NCBI GenBank assembly: GCA_947467145.1 | Contig: CANIGJ010000021.1 | Location: 1-64,000, forward strand | From: Rhodospirillaceae bacterium | GTDB taxonomy: Bacteria; Pseudomonadota; Alphaproteobacteria; Rhodospirillales; UBA2165 | Length of the DNA: 64,000 bases | Direction: 5' to 3' | Shown here: positions 58,166-64,000 of the stretch, piece after piece | Numbering within the stretch: the first letter of the stretch is position 1 | Layout of the letters: each line of letters begins with the position of its first letter | Position numbers and translations under genes: made by a program | Notes under the pieces: model-generated | The model's database searches: none | What the model was told of the DNA's origin: nothing | What the model saw: only the letters and a program-made list of their open reading frames with translations

Positions 58166-58812
58166 GAAGCGGAGTTTAGCCGCTCGGATACGGTCTTTGA
58201 AATCGCTTCCGCAACCGCATCGGGCGTGCCGGTCGCGTCGATAACGACGCAACGCTTGGGTTCGGTGCGGGCGATGGCGAGAAAGCCGTCGCGCAGACGG
58301 GCATGAAACTCGGCTCCCTTGCGCTCGAACCGGTCTTCGCCGCCTGCCCGACTGACGGCGCGTGCCAAGCCGGCTTCAACCGGCAGATCGAGGATCAGGG
58401 TGAGGCTGGGCACGATATCGCCGGCTGCATCGGTGCTCAGGCGGCGCACGAGGGCGAGATCGACGCCCGCGCCATAACCCTGATAGGCAATGGTGGAATC
58501 CATAAAGCGGTCGCACAGCACCCAGGCACCTCGTTCCAATGCCGGGCGGATCGTGCGTTCGACGTGATCGCGGCGCGCGGCGGCGAACAGCAAAGTTTCT
58601 GTGATCCCATCCCAGCGGCCGGGTTCGCCTTCGACCAACAATTTCCGGATGGCTTCGGCGCCGGGTGAGCCGCCCGGTTCGCGCGTCAGAACAACATCAT
58701 AGCTGCGTTTCTTCAACGCGTCGGCCAGACGTTTGATTTGCGTCGATTTGCCCGCGCCTTCGCCGCCTTCAAAGGTGATGAATTGGCCGCGAGCGGGCGA
58801 GCTTGGCGTCAA
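58162..58812 (-). CDS. tmk: Thymidylate kinase
   Basis: Tmk (216 residues) phosphorylates dTMP to dTDP. The P-loop is FEGGEGAGKSTQ at about residue 14, and the dTMP-binding DRF motif is in VLCDRFMDSTIAYQGYG. It overlaps the dac gene by 4 bases and holB by 4 bases, so the three are translationally coupled. Confidence 0.96.
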   Translation of the reverse strand: MTPSSPARGQFITFEGGEGAGKSTQIKRLADALKKRSYDVVLTREPGGSPGAEAIRKLLVEGEPGRWDGITETLLFAAARRDHVERTIRPALERGAWVLCDRFMDSTIAYQGYGAGVDLALVRRLSTDAAGDIVPSLTLILDLPVEAGLARAVSRAGGEDRFERKGAEFHARLRDGFLAIARTEPKRCVVIDATGTPDAVAEAISKTVSERLNSAS

Positions 58813-59957
58813 CCGTTCTCGCCCCAGACGATGTGACGAAGTGCTGCGCCCAGACGCGATACCATGCCGAGCTTCTCGACGCTTTTACCGGCGACGAGGG
58901 GCAGTTCGGTGACCGGGCGTTCCGGTACTTCGATCCGCAGGGTGCCGATACGCGTACCTTCGACGATCGGCGCCTGGATCGGCGAATCGTAGATCGTTTT
59001 GACGACCATATCCTTGCGCGACTTGATTGGCATGGTCATGGTCACGTCGCTTTTGAGCACCAGCGGCACTTTGGCTTCCGTGCCGAGCCAGACCGGGGCT
59101 TCACCCACGGTCGAATTGGCGGCGAAGAGCTGGTAGTTGTTGAACTCGCGGAAGCCGTAATCCATCAGCTTTTCGCCTTCGCGACCGCGTTCGTTCATGC
59201 TGGATAGGCCGTTGACCACCATCACCAGGCGCCTGCCGTTGCGCACCGCGCTGGCCGTCAGGCCGTATCCGCCCTCGTCGGTATGGCCGGTCTTCAGCCC
59301 GTCGGCGCCGGTGTCCTTGTAAAGCAACGGATCGCGGTTGCCCTGCTTGATGCCATTGTAGACGAAGTTCTTTTCCGAATAGTACGGGTAATATTCCGGG
59401 AAATTCTTGATCGTCGCCATGGCGAGGGTCGAGAGATCGCGCGCCGTCGAATAATGGTTCGGGTCGGGCCAGCCGTTCGCATTGACGAGATTGGTCCCCT
59501 TCATGCCGAGGCCATGCGCGAGGTCGGTCAGTTCGCGCGCGAAGGCATCTTCGCTACCGGATAATCCTTCGGCCAGGACGATGCAGGCGTCGTTGCCCGA
59601 TTGCACGATGATGCCGCGCAGCAGATCTTCGGCCTTCACGCGCCCGTTGAGGGGCACAAACATCTTGGAGCCCTGTTTGCGCCAGGCTTTCTCGCTCACC
59701 GGGAAGGTATCCTCGAGCGACAGGCGCCCTTCCTTCATACGGGTGAAGGCGAGATAGACCGTCGCCATCTTGCTCATGGACGACGGCGTCATGCGATCGT
59801 CGGCGTTCTTTTCGAACAGGACCTGCCCGGTCTGATAATCGATGAGGATTGCCTGTTTCGCCAATGTCTCGATCGCGTGAGCGGTCGGTGCGCCGAGAAT
59901 CAGCGCAGCGCCGGCCAGGAGCAGAGTGCGAATCGTCGATAGCCGTTGCGGATGCAT
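58809..59957 (-). CDS. D-alanyl-D-alanine carboxypeptidase, PBP5/6 family
   Basis: This 382-residue low-molecular-weight PBP trims the terminal D-Ala from peptidoglycan stem peptides. It has a signal peptide (residues 1-28). The SxxK motif is MTPSSMSK (Ser60, Lys63), SGN is at about 120 (VQSGNDACIV), and KTG is in GLKTGHTDEGG. The C-terminal PBP5-type domain follows (TVGEAPVWLGTEAKVPLVL). Start was set at ATG 59957 because of the signal peptide. It lies in the conserved order rlpA-dac-tmk-holB. Confidence 0.93.
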   Translation of the reverse strand: MHPQRLSTIRTLLLAGAALILGAPTAHAIETLAKQAILIDYQTGQVLFEKNADDRMTPSSMSKMATVYLAFTRMKEGRLSLEDTFPVSEKAWRKQGSKMFVPLNGRVKAEDLLRGIIVQSGNDACIVLAEGLSGSEDAFARELTDLAHGLGMKGTNLVNANGWPDPNHYSTARDLSTLAMATIKNFPEYYPYYSEKNFVYNGIKQGNRDPLLYKDTGADGLKTGHTDEGGYGLTASAVRNGRRLVMVVNGLSSMNERGREGEKLMDYGFREFNNYQLFAANSTVGEAPVWLGTEAKVPLVLKSDVTMTMPIKSRKDMVVKTIYDSPIQAPIVEGTRIGTLRIEVPERPVTELPLVAGKSVEKLGMVSRLGAALRHIVWGENG

Positions 59958-59989
59958 CGTAGCCCTCAAAAAAACGAACCTGAATTCAT

Positions 59990-60031
59990 ATGTCGGGTGT
60001 GCGCGGACAGAAGGCCGCATGCGCCCGACAT
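59990..60031 (-). terminator. Long hairpin between rlpA and the dac gene
   Basis: ATGTCGGG (59990-59997) and CCCGACAT (60024-60031) are exact inverted repeats, and the inner sequence pairs further with several wobbles. On the minus strand a run of seven Ts follows about 15 bases later. It may terminate rlpA transcripts or modulate read-through into the dac gene. Confidence 0.45.
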
Positions 60032-60095
60032 TTTAACTGCCGCCCTTCTTCGAGTCTAATTTTGGCTCTTTCAGGGCGAAAACGCTTACGCTGGC

Positions 60096-61115
60096 TCAGT
60101 CCACGACCACGCGGGCATCGGGATAGCCGGACTTGATGATCTGGTTCAGCACCGAATCGGCCTGCTCGGTCGAGGCGAGCGGACCAGAGCGGACGCGGAA
60201 GACTTCGCGACCGTTGACCTTCGTCGGTGTGATGGTGACGTTGGGAATGCGATTCAGTTTCACCTGGACCTGATGGGCGTTCTGCTGCTGCGAGAACGCG
60301 CCGACCTGGACATACACATTGGTTGGTTTGACCGCGACCTGGGTCACCTTGCCGTCGAGCACGAGCGGCGCCGCCGCTTCCCGCTCGGGCGCATTGGCGC
60401 GCGGCAAGGCGGGCTGTTTGGTCACAGGCGCGGCTTCGGCTTTGGCGCCGGGCGGCGGCGCCAGGCTTTGCGATCCGACGGACGGACGCGATACATCGAG
60501 ATCGGTGCGTATCGGCGTATCGGCGCGCGCGACCTGCGTGCCCGGCGCGGCCTTGCCGCCGCCGTTGCGCATGGCGGCCACGGCTTGAGCGGTTTCCTGC
60601 GGCAGGATGCGGACGCGAACCCGTGCGGTGCCTTGGGAGTTGAAGCCCAGAAGTTGCGAGCCGCGGCGCGAGACATCAAGGATGCGACCGTAGGCGTACG
60701 GTCCGCGATCGTTGACGCGCAATTGCAGCGAGCGGCCGTTTTCCAGATTGGTGACTTCGACGATGCTGGGCATCGGCAAGGTGCGGTGCGCGGCGGTCAG
60801 ATCGTTCTGGTCGAAGATTTCGCCGTTAGCCGTTGTTTTTTCATGGAAACCCGGACCATACCACGACGCGATGCCGGTTTCGTCATAGGCCATGTCCTCG
60901 GCCGGGTAATACCAGACGCCGTTGATCTGATACGGATTGCCAACTTTATAATAGCCGGGCGAGGCGTTCGTCTGCGGTGGCGACAGGGTTTTCGCCGCGT
61001 GCAGCACCAGTTTCGATTCCGAGCAGGCGCTCAGCGCGAGCAGCGCCGTTCCGGCGATGGCCCAGCGGCTTGCTCTCACCCCAAAATCTTTTGTTTTCAA
61101 TTTTTTATGAATCAT
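60096..61115 (-). CDS. rlpA: Septal ring lytic transglycosylase RlpA
   Basis: RlpA (339 residues) is a lipoprotein that cleaves naked glycan strands at the septum. A lipobox LLALSAC lies at about residue 31. The double-psi beta-barrel domain has GIASWYGPGFHEKTTANGE, HRTLPMPSIVEV and VNDRGPYAYGRILDVSRRGSQLLG. A Pro/Ala linker follows, and the C-terminal SPOR domain (VYVQVGAFSQQQNAHQV to the end) binds denuded peptidoglycan. It precedes the dac gene in the conserved order and follows a lytic transglycosylase gene. Confidence 0.95.
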   Translation of the reverse strand: MIHKKLKTKDFGVRASRWAIAGTALLALSACSESKLVLHAAKTLSPPQTNASPGYYKVGNPYQINGVWYYPAEDMAYDETGIASWYGPGFHEKTTANGEIFDQNDLTAAHRTLPMPSIVEVTNLENGRSLQLRVNDRGPYAYGRILDVSRRGSQLLGFNSQGTARVRVRILPQETAQAVAAMRNGGGKAAPGTQVARADTPIRTDLDVSRPSVGSQSLAPPPGAKAEAAPVTKQPALPRANAPEREAAAPLVLDGKVTQVAVKPTNVYVQVGAFSQQQNAHQVQVKLNRIPNVTITPTKVNGREVFRVRSGPLASTEQADSVLNQIIKSGYPDARVVVD

Positions 61116-61137
61116 TGTTCGTGCGCTTTATCAAAAA

Positions 61138-62139
61138 TCAGCCGTCGCCGATGCGTTCCGCGAGAGTCCCGACCGCGACCGCGAAGAAGGTCGAGCGATT
61201 CCACTTCAAGGTGACGCGGTAATTGTCGTAGATGAGGAACGTCGGCCCTGCCCCGTTCTTGTTGTCTGCGGTCACCAGCGATCCTTGGAGTTCCGCGCGT
61301 GTCGTCGGCAGTGCGCCACCGTCGCTGCGGGTCACACCGAGCTTGCTCCAGTCTTCCAGGCTCTTCTTGGTTTCGAGCCCGATCATCGACTTATCGAAGC
61401 CGGCCGGCAGTTTCACTTGCCGACCCCAGGTCTGATCGCCCTTCCAGCCGGAGCGCGATAGATAATTCGCCGCCGAGGCGAAGGCGTCTTTCTTGTTGGT
61501 CCAGATATCGCGTTTGCCGTCGCCGTCGTAATCGACGGCAAAGGATTCGAAGGTCGAGGGCATGAATTGGAAATGCCCCATGGCGCCGGCCCACGAGCCG
61601 CGCATGGCGTCGGCAGTCGTATGACCCTGATCGATGATGCGAAGAGCGCGGATCAATTCGGCGCGGAAGAACGACGAGCGCCGTCCGTCATAAGCCAAGG
61701 TCGCCAGCGACTGGACGACCGAGAAACCGCCGTCGAGACGGCCGAAATCTGATTCGATGCCCCAGAAGGCCACGATGAAGCGCGGCTGAACGCCGTATTT
61801 CTGGCTGATTTCGTTGAGCAGTTCGCGATTTTCGCGCAAACGCGCCTTACCGGTATCGACACGCGATTGCGGCACGACGCGTTCGATATATTGATCGAAG
61901 GTCAGCGAGAATTCAGGTTGCTTGCGGTCGAGTTCGACGACGCGCGGGATCGGCTGAATGCCGCTCAAGGCACGATCCAGGGTCTGGGCGCGAATCCCCT
62001 TCTCGGCGGCTTCGCTGCGCAGACCTTTCAGCCAGGTTGCGAAATCCTGCTCGGCGGCAGTGGCGAAATTCGATGTCGCGGCTGCCAACAGCACGCTCAG
62101 ACCTAGAACTCGCGCGAACATTGTGCGCCGGCCACCCAT
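61138..62139 (-). CDS. MltB-type lytic murein transglycosylase
   Basis: This 333-residue protein belongs to the MltB (SLT_2) family, which cleaves the glycan backbone of peptidoglycan. It has a signal peptide (to about residue 29). The catalytic Glu is in FIVAFWGIESDFGR, and GSWAGAMGHFQFMPSTFESFAVDYDGDGKRDIW carries the second family motif. There is no lipobox, so it is probably soluble in the periplasm. It lies 22 bases upstream of rlpA and is likely co-transcribed. ATG 62121 is an alternative start. Confidence 0.93.
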   Translation of the reverse strand: MGGRRTMFARVLGLSVLLAAATSNFATAAEQDFATWLKGLRSEAAEKGIRAQTLDRALSGIQPIPRVVELDRKQPEFSLTFDQYIERVVPQSRVDTGKARLRENRELLNEISQKYGVQPRFIVAFWGIESDFGRLDGGFSVVQSLATLAYDGRRSSFFRAELIRALRIIDQGHTTADAMRGSWAGAMGHFQFMPSTFESFAVDYDGDGKRDIWTNKKDAFASAANYLSRSGWKGDQTWGRQVKLPAGFDKSMIGLETKKSLEDWSKLGVTRSDGGALPTTRAELQGSLVTADNKNGAGPTFLIYDNYRVTLKWNRSTFFAVAVGTLAERIGDG

Positions 62140-62194
62140 ACTTCTAATTCCTTACCTCTGAACTCATGCTACCGGGCGCTACCGGTTGATCGAA

Positions 62195-62983
62195 TCAGAG
62201 CGCCGGATACAACGTATTTGTACGTCCAGTTAGGTAATAAAACATTAATCCCAGCCATTCGTGGGTCGCGAAAGATAGGCTCGATAGTCCTGCGATCAGG
62301 TTGAAGCCGGCTCGGAGCTCCATCGTGCCGCTCGTTGCGTAGTCCACAGGATAGGGAATCACGGTCCAGCCGGTCTCGCGGAAACAGCCAAGGGCGCGCG
62401 GCATATGAAAGGCTGAGGTGACGAGGATCCACGGTTCCGCGCCGGGTTCGCCGATCTGCTTCGAATAGACCGCGTTTTCGTAGGTGTTGCGTGAATCGCC
62501 TTCGAACAGGACCCGTGTCGTGTCGAGGCCGAGCGATTCCAGGAACGGTTTGACCTCATCTGATTCTTTGATGGTCTGGTCGCTCAAGTTGCCCGAACCG
62601 CCGGTGAAGATCAGCTTCGCATCGGGGTAACGGCGCGCCAGCGTCGCGAATTCGGTCAGGCGTTCCACCGCGCCCCCGATCGACGGCTGACCGCGCGCTT
62701 CGGAGACGAACTGATCGATCATGCCGCCCAGCACGACGATGCCGCCGACTTCGGCCGGCAGGTCCTTAGGCGGCGGAATGCGATTTTCCAGCGCTTGGAC
62801 GACCATCGCGCCGACCGGGAAAATCGCCAGTGCCAACAGGGCCAAGGTACATAGTGTGGCGAGCCGGCGCCCGGCCCGACGCCAAGGCGTCCACATCAGC
62901 ACCGTGCCGAGCACAAGGAAGATCAGCAGCAGATTGCCGGGATCGGCGAGAACCCACAGGACCTTCGATGCGATGAAGAACAT
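62195..62983 (-). CDS. YdcF-family membrane protein
   Basis: This 262-residue protein has two N-terminal TM helices (about 5-30 and 38-58) and a DUF218/YdcF domain with GGIVVLGGMIDQF, KLIFTGGSGNL, GDSRNTYENAVYS and VTSAFHMPRALGCF. Family members such as SanA and ElyC influence envelope integrity and lipid carrier metabolism. Start was set at 62983 (MFFIASKVLWV); the frame stays open for another kilobase upstream, but that part is antisense to the reductase gene at 63107. Confidence 0.88.
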   Translation of the reverse strand: MFFIASKVLWVLADPGNLLLIFLVLGTVLMWTPWRRAGRRLATLCTLALLALAIFPVGAMVVQALENRIPPPKDLPAEVGGIVVLGGMIDQFVSEARGQPSIGGAVERLTEFATLARRYPDAKLIFTGGSGNLSDQTIKESDEVKPFLESLGLDTTRVLFEGDSRNTYENAVYSKQIGEPGAEPWILVTSAFHMPRALGCFRETGWTVIPYPVDYATSGTMELRAGFNLIAGLSSLSFATHEWLGLMFYYLTGRTNTLYPAL

Positions 62984-63106
62984 GAGGGGTGATACTCCGC
63001 ATTCGTGCTGCGGAGCAATTGCGTGGACGTGCGCCGCGCCCCGGTGCGGTTGTGAAGCTCGCCCGATCCGGCAAGAATGCGGCAACAAACGTTTCTGGGA
63101 GGTCCT

Positions 63107-63988
63107 ATGGCCAAGGAAAGATTGGGCTTTATCGGTTTGGGTACGATGGGAATGCCCATGGTGCTCAACATGATAAAGGGCGGATACACGCTGACCGTCT
63201 GGGGCCGCACCAAGGAGAAACTCAAGCCGGCGCTTGACGCCGGAGCGATTTGGGCCGAATCGCCCAAGGCCGTCGCCGAGAATTCCGACATTATTTGTCT
63301 GTGCGTATGGGACGGCAAAGCCGTCGAAGAGGTCGTGTTCGGACCCAATGGGATCGCGGCCGGCGGCGCGAAGGATAAGCTGTTGGTCGATCATTCGACC
63401 ATTCATCCCGAAGACGCCAAACGACTCGCTGAACGTCTCGAAGCCGAAACCGGCATGCGCTGGATCGACGCGCCGGTGTCGGGCGGCAATACCGGCGCCG
63501 AGGCCGGCACGCTTGTGGTCATGGCTGGCGGGCGCGACGCGGACATCGATCGTTATCGCCCGGCGATCGCGACGACGTCGCAGCGCATCACGCCGATGGG
63601 CCCCGTCGGCGCGGGTCAGGCGACCAAGGTCATGAACCAGATGATCATCGCGGCCGAAGTTGCGGTCATCGCCGAGGCGCTCGGCTTCGCATCGAAATAC
63701 GGTCTTACCTGCCAGAACCTGCCCGATGCCCTGAAAGGCGGCTGGGCGGATTCGGTGGTGTTGCAGGATCACGCGCGGCGCATGATCGCGGCGAAATACC
63801 CGAACCAAGGCACCCAGGTCTTGATGCTCAAGGATATCGGCATTGCCCGGGAGATGGGTAAGAAGGTCGGCGCCGAGATGCCGGTCACCACGCTCGTGGA
63901 GAGCCTTTATCATAAGCTTCAGGCGCAAGGCGACGGCGGCAAGGGCCAGATCGGCCTCATGTACCTCTACGCCCAAAAGCCGCTTTAG
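63107..63988 (+). CDS. HIBADH-family NAD(P)-dependent reductase
   Basis: This 293-residue beta-hydroxyacid dehydrogenase has GFIGLGTMGMPMVLNMIKGG at the N-terminus, DAPVSGGNTGAEAGTLVVMAGG as the substrate motif, and the catalytic Lys in GQATKVMNQM. Its last third has the usual helical domain with MLKDIGIAREMG. Likely substrates are 2-hydroxy-3-oxopropionate or 3-hydroxyisobutyrate-like acids. Start was set at ATG 63107 behind GGGAGG. It is divergent from YdcF; the stop is complete inside the window. Confidence 0.9.
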   Translation: MAKERLGFIGLGTMGMPMVLNMIKGGYTLTVWGRTKEKLKPALDAGAIWAESPKAVAENSDIICLCVWDGKAVEEVVFGPNGIAAGGAKDKLLVDHSTIHPEDAKRLAERLEAETGMRWIDAPVSGGNTGAEAGTLVVMAGGRDADIDRYRPAIATTSQRITPMGPVGAGQATKVMNQMIIAAEVAVIAEALGFASKYGLTCQNLPDALKGGWADSVVLQDHARRMIAAKYPNQGTQVLMLKDIGIAREMGKKVGAEMPVTTLVESLYHKLQAQGDGGKGQIGLMYLYAQKPL

Positions 63989-64000
63989 CCATGGCAAACC

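Noticed and set aside
62984..63997. Upstream extension of the YdcF frame to 600 codons
   Set aside because: The extra part is exactly antisense to the reductase gene at 63107-63988, and YdcF-family proteins begin at the membrane helix starting at 62983.
1..64000. CRISPR arrays or rRNA genes
   Set aside because: No regularly spaced direct repeats and no rRNA-like conserved stretches were seen; all gaps between genes are under about 265 bases.

Overview
The window reads as a chromosome segment of a GC-rich alphaproteobacterium, most like the Rhodospirillales. The evidence is the fused ispDF gene, the block dusB-ntrBC-ntrYX-trkA-hfq-hflX, the zinc-free type of MetG, cbtAB cobalt-transport genes and the order rlpA-dac-tmk-holB-metG. 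About 66 protein genes fill almost all of it. There is no rRNA, no complete tRNA and no CRISPR array, and no gene-free gap is longer than about 265 bases.

Bases 1-2257 are the end of an integrative element: a hypothetical gene, a tyrosine integrase with a striking inverted repeat at its start codon, and a 45-base 3' piece of tRNA-Pro(GGG) that acts as attachment site. The host tRNA terminator follows directly. Bases 2300-23300 form a catabolic region. A run folD / molybdenum hydroxylase / Rieske oxygenase / BKACE is divergent from pobA (4-hydroxybenzoate to protocatechuate) and an MHS transporter. Next come a second Rieske oxygenase with two small membrane proteins, a secreted protein and a lipoprotein amidohydrolase. 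A coupled trio (SDR, Gfo/Idh/MocA, sugar-type C-methyltransferase) follows. Last are the lower protocatechuate 4,5-cleavage genes ligJ, a galD/ligU-type tautomerase and ligI. Ring-cleavage genes ligAB, ligC and aldolase ligK are not in the window.

Bases 23366-30232 hold an O-antigen ligase-like protein and a glycosyltransferase, queF with an unusual leader, cutA, ispDF, a CcsA/YpjD-type membrane protein and dusB. Bases 30238-41098 are the nitrogen and redox regulatory core: ntrB, ntrC, ntrY, ntrX, trkA, a D-amino-acid-transaminase-like gene, a HAD phosphatase, hfq and hflX. Bases 41108-49231 are mixed: lrgA/lrgB, an orphan peptide-type binding protein, a TerB-like protein divergent from a small RHH-like protein, an inositol-phosphatase-family enzyme, a HIBADH-family reductase, a lipoprotein, mazG and an orphan FecR-domain protein.

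Bases 49232-64000 contain the conserved operon rlpA-dac-tmk-holB-metG and tatD-MBL. It is split by about 4.6 kb carrying cobalt/cobalamin genes (cbtB, cbtA, cobS, a cobC-like phosphatase, cbiX) and a D-2-hydroxyacid dehydrogenase. A lytic transglycosylase, a YdcF protein and another HIBADH-family reductase close the window. The features most worth following up are the queF leader (CRP-like site plus terminator), the Rieske/membrane-protein operon, the coupled SDR-Gfo/Idh-methyltransferase trio, the repeated palindrome TCTACTAGTAGA and the integrase operator.
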